Assembly (NCBI GenBank): GCA_021186555.1
Contig: JAJKFL010000007.1
Span: forward strand, 24,867,177 to 24,931,176
DNA: 64,000 nt
From: Reticulitermes speratus
Lineage: Eukaryota > Arthropoda > Insecta > Blattodea > Rhinotermitidae
Direction of reading: 5' to 3'
Part shown: in pieces, positions 31,288 through 41,312 of the stretch
How the letters are laid out: each line of letters begins with the position of its first letter
Position numbering within the stretch: position 1 is the stretch's first letter
The notes under the pieces: generated by a model
Database searches by the model: none
Told to the model about the DNA's origin: nothing
Seen by the model: only the letters and a program-made list of their open reading frames with translations
Program-made: the position numbers and the translations under genes

Positions 31288-31940
31288 GTTACCAGAATGT
31301 ATACTGATATACAGAATTTCCTAAGAATGAAAGAGAGTAAGTCAATCGACTTATCTGTTTGGTTTGAAGGCACAGACTGCATTGAATAAAAGGAATAATG
31401 TTTAAAGAATAAATGTTTACGAGATACAACAGCAACAAATACACTACCAAACGAAAATATTTAATATATCATCATTCTTCTTCGGTGCTACAATTTAGGA
31501 CTTCTGGGAGAACCACTGATTTAGATAAGCAGTTAGTACATTTTATGAGCATGCACAGGACTGCGACATTAAATGATATCAACGATTTACAAAGGCTTTT
31601 ATGACCACATCTTGGGACCAAGATCCACAACCGTATGGGATCGTTGCAGCACAGTTTACTCTAATATGTTTGAGAATTCACGCTGTTCTGTGTTCTCTAC
31701 TGGCCGGTTCATTGAACTCAGTAACTAAGCATTGTCAAATTTGTTTCTCTTGGAACTGTTTACTGTTTTAAAAACCGTCTGTATGCAGCTGGCTGTTGCC
31801 GGTCTATTACCGACATCACACTTACCGCCGCCTAGAACTTTACTGGCTTAAATATTTTCTTTTAACTTCATTTTATTGCCACTTATTTCGTGGTCTTATC
31901 AATTTTCATGTACTGAGATATTTACAAATTTGTACACACT
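31288..31940. other. No recognised feature
   Basis: A 63-codon frame at 31413-31604 has no motif. Confidence 0.5.
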
Positions 31941-32425
31941 AGGCGTGTTCGAAAAATTGCGAAAAGCGAATATTAGCTTCGTAATGTCTGTCTGTCTATC
32001 ACTATGTCCGTCCGCATGGAAGTCGGCTCCAACTAGAAGGATTTTCATTAAATTTGGTATTTGAGTATATTTCGAAACTCTGTCGAGAAACATAAAGTTT
32101 AATTAAAATCTGACAAGAATAACGGGTACTTCACATGAAGACCTATGTACATTTATGACAATATCTCGCTGAATTCTTTTTAAAATGAGAAATGTTTCAG
32201 ACAAAATCAAAACACACATTTTATGTTACAATAACTTTTCCCCCCGAACATCGTGCCGTTTATGAGATAATGTGGAAAAATATGGTAGAGCCGGACAGGC
32301 CACAGATGACAATATAATACGACGCAGGCGCTTTGCATGCTGGATGACTAAGGCTAAAGACACACACTCAGAATATGTAATACTTATTGCTTTTCCACAG
32401 CAAGAATTGTTACGCGAACGCGCCT
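31941..32425. mobile_element. Repeat G, copy 2 (reverse orientation to copy 1)
   Basis: AGGCGTGTTCGAAAAATTGC at the left mirrors GCGAACGCGCCT at the right. The interior matches copy 1 in reverse complement: GCGAATATTAGCTTCGTAAT, GGTACTTCACATGAAGACC, GAGATAATGTGGAAAAATA, GAGCCGGACAGGCCACAG. Length 485 bp, as in copy 1. Confidence 0.9.
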
Positions 32426-33826
32426 CGATGTTACGTTATACGTACATTGCTTGTCTTGTTATGTAATAATACTAGCAACGACCCAGTCAATATAATACTC
32501 ACACGCCAATGCACTGCGTTTCCAGCAACGATTTCCACACATAACCCTTCAATTGATACAGTCGCATATATTACACTCCTAGAGCTATACTACGAAATAA
32601 CAATTTCACTGAATATTCAAGCCATGAAACTGAAAAATTTCTTAAGAGACAATTTGACGTGACTTGCAAAGTACGACACTGCAACGCCAACCGAAGTGCA
32701 GGTACCTCTTTACATCTTGACTGCTTGACAACGACAAGTGCCATCTGGCTGGCGTCAGCTAGGCTCAACACTCACGCACTTACATACCAAAAGCATTATA
32801 TACAATTAAGGTAGATATTAACACGGCGATGAATTGAAGGAGAGTGAGACAGGCAGCCTATGTGATGTAGACGAAGAACGTATCAAATTTTCTTTTCGAA
32901 AAAGCTTTAAGGAAACGGTCAGAGATGGGAGGATAATATTAAAATGCATCTTACAAAGAAGAAGGTGTGGACTACACTGATTGGTTGACGACAGAACCCA
33001 ACGGCGGCATATCCTTAAGAGACTTCTGCACTTCGTGGTTAGAGAAATTAGAAACTCTATGACCAACTAAGCAACTATCATAACAGTTTCTTTCATCTTA
33101 CTATCCGATCCGTTAAACATTACACATCAGACCACTTGTTGCCATATTATTTGAGACAAAAAACTTCGTTAATTGCAGAAAGAACAAACAGAATACTGGT
33201 TTAGATGAAAAGTTATTTCAAACAACCGCTAGACAATCTTACGAATTTCCTGAAAAACCTTCGGTATTTAAATATCATTTATGACTTAACTACAAAACCT
33301 TTCAGTTTATCTGCAGGCGTACATTCTAAAAAGAGTTTGTGTTGAAATGATAGTGACGTCATCACAAACATTTTAGAAGAAACGATCATGCATTATTCAG
33401 ACAGCTTAAGTGATAAATTTGGGACTCGCAGGCCGTGAAGCTCCATAATCTGTAGCATTAAGTTTCAGATTTAGATACTCTGAACAACGCAATTAATCCC
33501 CAAAATGTGACCTTCAACGAACTACAGTTGATAAGGAGATAACGTTTTATCGAAGTACTGATCCTCTGTATTAAGGGGCGTACAGACTATTCATTCTTAG
33601 GCACATGCTCTGACTGGTGTGGACGGTTTCACGGGCCCGAGCCTAAACAACGCTATATTCCGACGACCTCGGCTCGAGTGGCTAAGCACAGAGGCAGTAT
33701 TTCAATAGACGCTCGCCAAGGCGCATTTTAGTGTGGATATTTCAAACCAATAGACGAACAGTCCACACACGGGCAGCAACAATCACTGTATCACGAGCAT
33801 GACTAGTCTCAAGGCATACTGAGTAA
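32426..33826. other. No recognised feature in about 1.4 kb
   Basis: ORFs of 66-91 codons carry no motif. Right after G, GATGTTACGTTATACGTACATTG is shared with the flanks of other G copies. TACAGACTATTC...TGGACGG near 33592-33630 and CAGTCCACACACGGGC near 33760 are GC-richer but unpaired. Confidence 0.5.
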
Positions 33827-33836
33827 AGGTAAAGCA

Positions 33837-34135
33837 ATTCCATTACAGGCCTGGACAGGCCCTTAGGGTTCCAGTACGTTGAGGCTCCTAGAATTTCTAG
33901 ACAATCGGCACATGAAGGTGGTAAGGTTGTCAGCCCTACGCACCGGCCGCCTTGACACCCCAGGAATATTCCTGGTACTCATTTCTGTTAAAGGCTGAGT
34001 CGACCCAAGGCCATAGTGCGACCGAAACGATTATGTCAAGGAAAAATTCCAATGACACCATCGGGAATCGAACCCGCGACGTTCCGGTTTGTAGAGCAGT
34101 GCCTCAACCAACTGCGCCACCGCGCGCCCCCATAT
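33837..34135 (-). mobile_element. SINE C, 10-bp TSD
   Basis: Minus strand GGGGGCGCGCGGTGGCGCAG head, B-box GGTTCGATTCCC, standard C body, ending GCTTTACC. TACTGAGTAA occurs at 33827-33836 and 34136-34145. Confidence 0.94.
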
Positions 34136-34164
34136 TACTGAGTAAGTACCTTTAATAATTTAAA

Positions 34165-34345
34165 GCACGGTGGTTACGACATATGCACCACTAACTTCGA
34201 CGTTAAAAATACATTTTGCACACAGAATATATGCATGTGTTTATCAAGATTCCAAAAACAGAAATCGATTATTTCCCTAACAGCAATCGCCTTGTCTCTG
34301 CAATGGACACTAGTGTTTACTGTGAAATATGTACTGAATTAAGCA
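34165..34345 (+). repeat. Dispersed repeat H, partial
   Basis: GGTGGTTACGACATATGCACCAC matches the upstream block of H, then AAAACAGAAATCGATTATTT, CCCTAACAGCAATCG and AGTGTTTACTGTGAAATATG, where the CVYCAVRT codons have decayed (VYCEICT in the same frame). Confidence 0.65.
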
Positions 34346-34431
34346 TCAATTGGATTAACGTCTTACTTTAGACGTGTACATAAATAACAAAGATAACATC
34401 CGCAATATAAACAAGTAAATAATAATAATAA

Positions 34432-34770
34432 CCATGGCTCGACAGCCCTATATGGGCTTGGGCCTCCTCTTTCCGAGGTTACTTGGTCTTGTGCATTTGT
34501 GGCAATGAGTGACCGGCCCACTGGCCGCGCTGTTCGACTCAATCCTGATGTGACTGCCAGAGCCATCTGGCAGTCAGTCAGGAGGAAATGGCCGCTGAGT
34601 TTTGCTTACGAGCATTACTAGTTCTATTCATGCCCTTAAGGTTCTAAGGCCGTAAATCTTCGTCATGGGACCGACGGCTCCGACGGAAGTGGTGCTCCGG
34701 ATTTTTATCACCCTTAAAAATCCATCGACCTCGGTCGGGATCGAATCCGCAAACCGAGGTCGACAGTATA
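34432..34770 (-). mobile_element. Putative further SINE-like repeat
   Basis: The minus strand has GGATTCGATCCCGACCGAGG as a possible B-box. It ends GGGCTGTCGAGCCATGG, similar to the SINE A 3' end. An inverted GTCGACCTCGG / CCGAGGTCGA lies at its 5' end. Single copy in this window, so the family status is inferred. Confidence 0.45.
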
Positions 34771-35404
34771 AACAAGTATGGCATTTAAAATACAAGCAGG
34801 TTGACGCAGCGGTAACAAGGGATGTGGCCTGCTCAAATGCAAAAATACTACACACCTGAGATCTCAATGCAGGTGAGTCTGCCATATATTAATTTCTCTA
34901 AATTTTACTAATGTTTTGTAAAGTTTCTGCTGTTTTTCTTTTCACTTCGACTTTCAGAGCCAGGGATGAAAGCTATAAAATCTGAAATATAATATCCGGC
35001 ACATCTCAGGGATTTTCAGCTAGGACGATGGAATAAGGCCGGGAGTGAAAGTCTTAGCGGGATGTAGATACCTCGAATTTAAGAAGAGGTGGACAAGATT
35101 TATGTTCTTCGTTGTCTGACACTCGTTAAGAGGATTGTGGCTGATTTCGGGGAATTCTTTTTAACGTTAAGTTCGGAATATTTATCTTCCCACAATTTAT
35201 ACAAACCCTAAGGGATAAAAGACACAAGATTACAATTCCAGCTGTTATTTTATGGGGTGAGGGAGGGAGGGAGTGTGAAACGAGGTCTTGATCCAAGGCA
35301 ACCCCACAGTTTTACGATGTTCGAGAATAGGGTACTAAGGAGAATATTTGGGCCTAAGAGATAGGAATCAACGGGGTAAAGCAAAAAAAGTCAAGTTCAC
35401 ACTA
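34771..35404. other. No recognised feature
   Basis: GGGAGGGAGGGAG near 35257. No coding frame of note. Confidence 0.5.
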
Positions 35405-35667
35405 TAACCTGCCATGAAGGCACAGATCGAGAGTAGAGGTATAGCTCTACTCTTTCTTTAACCTCGGCGCTAGATGGGGTGGGTGGTTAGCGGCACGCCA
35501 CGGCCATTTTAACCCCGGGAATGACCGGGTACCCATTGTATAAAAGGCTGGGTGGGCCCCAGGGCCGGTCTCGACGGGTGCAGAAAATCTCGCCCCCACC
35601 GGGATTCGATCCCCGGATCGTCCAGTCCGTAGCGAGTCGCTATACCAACTATGTTATCCCGTCCCAC
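35405..35667 (-). mobile_element. SINE D, full length
   Basis: Minus strand head GGGACGGGATAACATAGTTG, TAGCGACTCGCTACGGACTG, B-box GGGGATCGAATCCCGG, body TGGGGCCCACCCAGCC through TAGCGCCGAGGTTAAAG to GTGCCTTCATGGCAGG. This is the best-preserved D copy here. Confidence 0.94.
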
Positions 35668-36494
35668 AGAAAGTAGCGGGGGGGGGGGGGGGTTAATGTG
35701 TTCTTCACCAAATATTATTAGGGTCATGTCTCACAAACAGGAGACATGAAAAATGCGTACGAAATTTTAACTAGAATACATTAAGGAATATTTGGGGGGG
35801 GGGGGATATACTAAACTAGATCTTAAATATGTAGATATATAGAACATGTGGGGTTGGTTCATCTGACACAGGTCTACTGGCGGATACTTTTGAACAACGT
35901 AACGAAACTCCGGGTTTTCTAAACCGACCGAGCGACTGTGCTTTATGGTGTGACGTATGATACTGAATGTGTAGACATGGTGTTCACTTTCTTAATCAGG
36001 ATTGAGGGCGCAACCCAAAATAATAAGTAGTCAGTCAGATACCGTTTTAGACCGCCTTTAGTGCATGAAGTCGTTAATTAAACCACGTCGCAAAACGTTG
36101 GTCTGCATCCAGCACAACGCAGTCTTCCGAAAATGCACGACGTAGCCTAACGTCGCTCCACTAAATCAAGAGCAAATGAGGAGCAGCAGGCCACGTAACT
36201 ATATTATTACACGTCGTCTGTTAATTCGTATGTATGGATATAATGAACAGCCCTTTCGCTCTTTGTGTCATCAGCACACGGCTAATTATGCGATAAACGT
36301 GAGGAGGTACACACACGTGCGAAACGATGATGGAATACTGTTTCAGAAAACAGGAAAATCAGCTTACACGGAAAACGCAAGGTATCAGAATACATTTCCC
36401 ATCATGTTAACGTTTCAGTTTAATGCAGGTGGGCCCGGAAAAAAGTATATTACAGACGAATTCCGTTACGTTGTCCCTCTGCCCAATTAAACTC
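35668..36494. other. Unassigned; two G-runs
   Basis: G-runs at about 35676-35692 and 35793-35805. A 104-codon plus frame (36176-36490) shows no recognised motif or repeat match. Confidence 0.45.
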
Positions 36495-36745
36495 TATGCC
36501 ATGAAGGCGTATGACGGAAGGGAGGTACTGTTCCAGGCATTAACGTCGGCAGAATATTAAGTGGTCAGCTTCATGCCCCGGTCAACACAGCGTAGCATCG
36601 CAGGTTAAAGATGGATGGATGAGTCTGCCTCCATACATGGAAGGTAGCTGGAAATGTATTTAATTGAAAGTCCGGACAGTCGACAAGGGGTTAGTCTCCA
36701 GTCTGGGGTTGGCTAGTGAAAAAAAAAATCCTCGCCTTAAGAAGT
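36495..36745 (-). mobile_element. SINE D, heavily degraded
   Basis: Only the minus-strand 3' part is clear: CATACGCCTTCATGGCA near 36498-36514, and GGGGCATGAAGCTGACCAC near 36560-36580. The remainder is too diverged to align with confidence. Confidence 0.45.
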
Positions 36746-36753
36746 ACCCTTTT

Positions 36754-37612
36754 AGGCGCGTTCACGAAAAGGCGAAAAGCGACTATTAGCTTCGTTCACA
36801 CATTTCTCAAACCAACAAAATGCACACTTCTTATTTATTATATAATATAACCTGTTTTTGCAATAAAATCAGTCCGACATGTTTCGGTTCTCTATTATGG
36901 AACCATCATCAGGGAGAAGAGTTAAATATTTTGAATTTTGTCTTCCAACATAGCATTGAAAAACCGGTAACACCTTACCTAACTAATACTGCCATTGAAA
37001 CAGAGAATGCTATTAAATTGTTAGATGCAAATATACAAGGTGCTTACCGTGTTCTAGCAACGATCTTTATAATCCCTGATGATGGATCCATAATAGAGAA
37101 CCGAAGCATGTCGGACTGACTTTATTGTAAAAGGAAGTTATATTATATAATAAATAAAAATTGTGCATTTTGTTGGTTTCAGAAATGTGTGATCCAATGA
37201 AAATGCACGGTATGAACAATATAAAGTTTATTAGTTCGTCGTCTGTCCGTCCGTCCGTCTGCGTGGACCAACTCGGCTCCCATTGCACGGATTTTGATGA
37301 AATTGTGTATTTGAAGATTTTTCGAAAATTCGTCCAGAAACTTCAAGTTTCATTGAAATCTGACACGAATAACGGGTACTTTACATGAACCCCTAAGTAC
37401 ATTTATGATAATATCTCGATGAATTCTTCTTAGAATGAGAAATGTTTCAGACAAAAGTTGTACACAAAATAAAAACAAACATTTTATATTCAATAAACTA
37501 AAAAAAAATCTTGTCGTTTATGAGATAAAGTGGGAAAACACTACAGACACACACTCGGAATACGTAATACTCATTGCTTTACCACGACAACAATTGTTAC
37601 GTGAAGGCGCCT
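36754..37612. mobile_element. Repeat G, copy 3, split by a foldback
   Basis: AGGCGCGTTCACGAAAAGGC at the left and GTGAAGGCGCCT at the right. The first part, GCGACTATTAGCTTCGT, is separated from CGTCTGTCCGTCCG by the foldback at 36795-37228. The rest matches copy 2 (GGGTACTTTACATGAA, GAGATAAAGTGGGAAAA). Confidence 0.9.
36795..37228. repeat. Foldback element with two facing hammerhead-like motifs
   Basis: The left arm (CACACATTTCTCAAACCAAC, AAAATGCACA, TTATTTATTATATAATATAA) is mirrored at 37116-37194. Each arm carries the motif: minus 36876-36912 (CTGATGATGGTTC...GAACCGAAACATGTC) and plus 37076-37112 (CTGATGATGGATC...GAACCGAAGCATGTC). ATTAGCTTCGT before it and ATTAGTTCGT after it may be the target duplication in repeat G. 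The right outer end (CCGTGCATTTTC in reverse) is shared with the 22793 foldback. Confidence 0.9.
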
Positions 37613-37655
37613 CTCTTGTGGAAATTTAACAAAAGACTTCAGACAGGAATTTTTC

Positions 37656-38808
37656 ATTATGTAGTCTGTCTTACGACAGGTCCGTAGCCTCTTCCAAAGC
37701 GAGTTCTCCATTGAGTGCGATCTAGTGCTTCCTTTTTCAATTTCCAGTATCTTCTCTTTTCCTTAAGGTCATCCAGTAGCTGCTTACGTCTTCTCCCTCG
37801 TCTTCCCGTCATTTCTATCCTTCCTTCTAACTTTCCTTCAATCACCTGTTTCAGAAGGCAGTTTCTACGCAAGATGTGACCAATCCAGTTAGCCTTTCTT
37901 CTTTTTCTTGTACGTAGGATATTCCTCTCCTCTTTGACTCTGTGTAATACTTCTTCATTTCTCACACGATCGGTCCAACCGATCTTCTCCATTCTTCTCC
38001 AGCACCACATTTCAAAACTTTCCAGATACTTCTGATCCATTTTCCGAAGTGTCCACGTTTCAGCACCATACAAAGCTATGCTCCAAATGTAGCACTTTAT
38101 TAGTTTCTTTCTTAAATTTAAGTCCAGTTTGCTGGTGAAAAGATTATTCTTCTTGTTGAATGCTGCTTTTGCCATGGCAATTCTGGATTTAATTTCACGT
38201 GTACACCTTGCATCATTTGTTATCACGCTGCCTAAATAATTGAAATATTCCACATTCTCCAATTGTTTTTGATCTATCATAATTTTCATTAAAGATGGTT
38301 GCCCTGAGATTCTCATTACCTTAGTTTTTTCCACATTCATTTCCATTCCATACCACCTTCCAATTTCAATTAGTCTATCAATCATACCCTGTAGCACCGT
38401 TTCTTCCCTAGCCAGTAGCACAAGGTCATCTGCATATTTCACAGTGCGAATTACTTGTCCTCCTATTTTGAAGTCTCCAAACCCTTGAAGAGCTTCCTTG
38501 GTAAGGTACTCGCTGTATAAGTTGAACAGAATCTGTGACAAGCAGCAACCTTGTCTGACTCCTCTTCCAATCTTCACACATCTCGTCTCCCCTTGGTCCA
38601 GTCGTATTTTAACACTCTGTTCCATGTACAATTTGCTGATCAATCTTCTTTCGCGCCAGTCTATCCCAATTCCATTTAGGATCTGCATTAGTTTGGTCCA
38701 GTTGACACGGTCAAATGCCTTCTTCCAGTCTATGAAGCAAGCACACAATTCCTCATCTATGACCAAGGTTCGTTCTGATATTATTCTCAGCATCCCAATT
38801 GCATCCCT
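37656..38808 (-). mobile_element. LINE family 1, 5'-truncated insertion, 15-bp TSD
   Basis: This 1,153-bp minus-strand insertion holds the 3' part of a non-LTR retrotransposon. AGACAGGAATTTTTC at 37641-37655 and AGACAGGAATATTTC at 38809-38823 are the TSD (14/15). The 3' end has almost no UTR, and sister copies end in TGAATGAATGA. The 5' end stops within the reverse transcriptase, a normal result of incomplete reverse transcription. It landed just past the right end of repeat G copy 3. Confidence 0.95.
37657..38793 (-). CDS. Reverse transcriptase, C-terminal two-thirds of LINE ORF2
   Basis: An open frame of 378 codons from an internal Met; the frame is open a few codons further, to the 5' TSD. 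Residues about 16-27 (CFIDWKKAFDRVNW) hold the first catalytic aspartate region. GRGVRQGCCLS at about 77-87 is the primer-grip-side motif, and YADDLVLLA at about 119-127 is the catalytic YADD box. NYLGS at about 184 and YGAETWTLRK at about 244 belong to the thumb. ESFEMWCWRRMEKIGWTDR and the basic GRRGRRRKQLLDDLKEKRR tail follow. The endonuclease domain and the RT N-terminus are absent, so it could not retrotranspose alone. The motif set is closest in my memory to RTE/BovB-like elements; clade not proven. Expression would need a chance promoter. Confidence 0.93.
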   Translation of the reverse strand: MLRIISERTLVIDEELCACFIDWKKAFDRVNWTKLMQILNGIGIDWRERRLISKLYMEQSVKIRLDQGETRCVKIGRGVRQGCCLSQILFNLYSEYLTKEALQGFGDFKIGGQVIRTVKYADDLVLLAREETVLQGMIDRLIEIGRWYGMEMNVEKTKVMRISGQPSLMKIMIDQKQLENVEYFNYLGSVITNDARCTREIKSRIAMAKAAFNKKNNLFTSKLDLNLRKKLIKCYIWSIALYGAETWTLRKMDQKYLESFEMWCWRRMEKIGWTDRVRNEEVLHRVKEERNILRTRKRRKANWIGHILRRNCLLKQVIEGKLEGRIEMTGRRGRRRKQLLDDLKEKRRYWKLKKEALDRTQWRTRFGRGYGPVVRQTT

Positions 38809-38823
38809 AGACAGGAATATTTC

Positions 38824-39784
38824 TCTTCAAAATTTCATAAAACATGTGAAGAGAAAACAGTAAATATTATAGTAGACTTTTCAGCATACGTTGCCGTCTG
38901 CGAGGTGAACCAATCTGCGACCCCGATCGATCAAGTCGTCACCTCCAACACCCCACCGCCTTCTTGGATATTATGCTGTGTGGAATGGTAAAGAGTTACC
39001 GACGTTTTCGCGATAACAGTGCCTTCGTGATCTGGATCAAGCACTCCCATGGACCTGACGATGCGGCGAAACATCTAAGAAGACTTGAATTTTCAACGTA
39101 AGGATCAATCTCGTAAACGCCTTGATGATGAGGCAAATTAGTGTGAAGGAAAAATCATAATGAGAAAATAATTGTCGGAGGTGGGGATCAAGTGTCTGTC
39201 CACAACAATTCATCATGCACGTGGCTCTGTAAGAAGATCGGTAGGTGTTTCCAGGAACGAATGATGAACACTGAGCTATGCGAGGAAGCTGTTGCCGGTG
39301 CAAGCCAATACGCTCAGACATTCAGCCTGTAAAAATTCCAGCAGTATCTGCAGAAACTGTAGATGTGTAGCTACGTACAGACCATCCATCACAATTTTCC
39401 AACATTTAATACGCTGACTTCTACACAGCGGAAATTAAAACACTACAAGAACAGTCTCCATCTCTTAATTCATAATTCACGACACAAAAAACAGCAAGCT
39501 GATAAAAAACGGTACCCATTCCACTCTTCCTGCTATACTGTAAAGCAACTACGGCCTGCGGCTTCGTCCAAGTCTCAAAGCACCGGTAGTAAATACCATT
39601 TAACTCTTGTGTGTGGAGGGAGGCATGAAAACTAATACGTCACGATATTATACCGTAGCCAAAATGCTTTTTCGTACTAAGTCATCCCAGCACAATTACA
39701 CACGACACGGGTCGCAGTTACTGCAAACTTGTACAAAGCCATAGCTACGAAAGCGTACACATTTACGTAAACTGAAACGTACAG
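38824..39784. other. Mostly unassigned; weak hammerhead-like motif
   Basis: CCTGACGATGCGGCGAAACATC at 39053-39075 (plus) follows the CTGANGA-stem-GAAAC pattern with a minimal stem. ORFs of 90 and 94 codons lack motifs. Confidence 0.4.
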
Positions 39785-40047
39785 GCCGATCCCGGTGGCC
39801 GTGCAGTCAAAGGCGTAGGTCTGCGGCAGCTCTATTACTGGGATCGCGGGTTCGAATCCCGTTGACGGCATGGATACTCGTCTCTTGTGTTTGTTGAGTG
39901 TTGTCAGGGAGCGGCCTCTGTGACCTGTTGATCACTCGTTCAGAGGAGTCCTACCGGGAATGTGTGTGTCTAATTGTATGTGATCTAGAAACCTCAACAA
40001 TAAGGCGTCCTAGGCCCGAGTTGGTTTGTTGTGCCACAGACAAAAAA
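39785..40047 (+). mobile_element. SINE A, diverged subfamily
   Basis: GCCGATCCCGGTGGCCGTGC head, B-box GGTTCGAATCCCG, GATACTCGTCTCTTGTG, GATCACTCG, GTGATCTAGAAACC, GTGCCACAGACAAAAAA. Same subfamily as 16372. The tail directly abuts the 3' tail of the SINE D next door. Confidence 0.9.
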
Positions 40048-40049
40048 TG

Positions 40050-40331
40050 GTAAAGGTAAAGTCGTCTCTGGCCACGCCATAACGGCATACAGGGGGAGTA
40101 CAGGTACAGCTCCACTCATTCTTAACCTCGACACTAGATGGCGATGACTGGACACCTTCATGCCCCGGCCGCTTTACACCCGGCAAAGAACCCCGGTACC
40201 CAGTGAATAGGAAGCAGTGTGAGCCACAGAGCCGGTGTGGACGTTTTCGAGAAGAGAAGAACATCCTCCTGCAAGTAATCGAACCCCGGATTTTCCAGCC
40301 CGTAGCGTAGTCGCTAAAGTAACTACGCTAA
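40050..40331 (-). mobile_element. SINE D
   Basis: Minus strand: GCGTAGTTACTTTAGCGACT head with GGTTCGATTACTTGC at the B-box (eroded), GGCTCACACTGCTTCC, GTACCGGGG, AAGCGGCCGGGGCATG, TAGTGTCGAGGTTAAG and GCCGTTATGGCGTGG, then CTTTACCTTTACC. Confidence 0.88.
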
Positions 40332-40928
40332 TGCAAACATTTAGGCATACCGAAAATCAAACAATGCCAAATTTACCCATAAAAACCTCCGAACAGCAGA
40401 CAACTTTAACTCTGTGGGGCAGATTTCTTCTTGAAAAGCTAAGAGCTCCTCAGTTAATCAGAAATTCCAGAATTTTACGGGAACCGTTGTCACAAGAGCC
40501 AGCCATTTGTCCCTATCCCGTGCCACATTAATCCAGCGCAAGACCTCCCATACTTACAGCGTCATTGGCAGGGTGATTACGAATGATGTATTGGAAAGGA
40601 TCTGGAAGGAAGCAGTCGCTGCTTAATCGAGGTAGGCCTAGTATCCGGGTGTTTTCCTGGGGGGCGGGGGGGGGGGGGAGTTTGAGGAAGACCACAAAAA
40701 AACTTATAGATAGCCGATGTCCTAGACGAGGTTTGAATAGGGTACCCATGAACAGAAGTCCAGGGCGACATTTTCATGTCCTCACAGTGCTATTGATAAA
40801 GATTCAAGTCTTCTAACATGTTACGCCGTTTAGACTGGTAAATACTCGTAGTTATCAGTCGACACGGCACATCTCAGAAAATTTGTATCTTCCAGACGCC
40901 TACAGAGTTACTTCCACTACCTCCACGT
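40332..40928. other. Unassigned; G-run
   Basis: G-rich run at about 40660-40678; the two Pro-rich minus ORFs over it are its translation. No other feature. Confidence 0.5.
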
Positions 40929-41312
40929 CATAGGTTCAACCCGGGGCCCGACACGTTGTGTTACGTGGCCCACGGCCATACTTGTAAATTATATATACAG
41001 TCGAACCCGGTTAAAACGACATCGGTGTATGCGACACCTCGTATATAACGTCACATGTTCTGTGGTATCAATTAATTCCTCACAGTTACCATAACATTAC
41101 ACTCCTCGGTTATAACAACACTCGTTTATAACGACACAAAATATTCAGTCCCTTTCATGACATTATAACCGGCTTCGACTGTACATACTATAAAAGAAAC
41201 AATTTAGGCGTTTAGGTGTACCACTTAATGCAATTTTTTTTTTGCGTTCGGCCTGCGAACCAGTAATGGTTGTGGCCATTTGTCAAAGAAAAGAAGAGGT
41301 TGGACACCATTG
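40929..41312. mobile_element. hAT-like element, split by a TA-flanked miniature element
   Basis: The left part, GGCCCGACACGTTG, TTACGTGGCCCACGGCCATA and CTTGTAAATTATAT, matches the 44097 element. After the insertion it continues to CCTGCGAACCAG...GAGGTTGGACACCATTG. Putative ends CATAGGTTCAACC and CAATGGTGTCCAACC. The TSD is not convincing. Confidence 0.7.
40998..41181. mobile_element. 184-bp TA-flanked miniature element, copy 2
   Basis: Starts CAGTCGAACCCGGTTAAAAC, ends TTATAACCGGCTTCGACTG, with TA at 40996-40997 and 41182-41183. Same orientation as copy 1 and nested in the hAT-like element. Confidence 0.94.

Noticed and set aside
36176-36490. 104-codon plus frame as an exon
   Set aside because: No recognised motif and no second copy; kept only as a remark in the gap entry.
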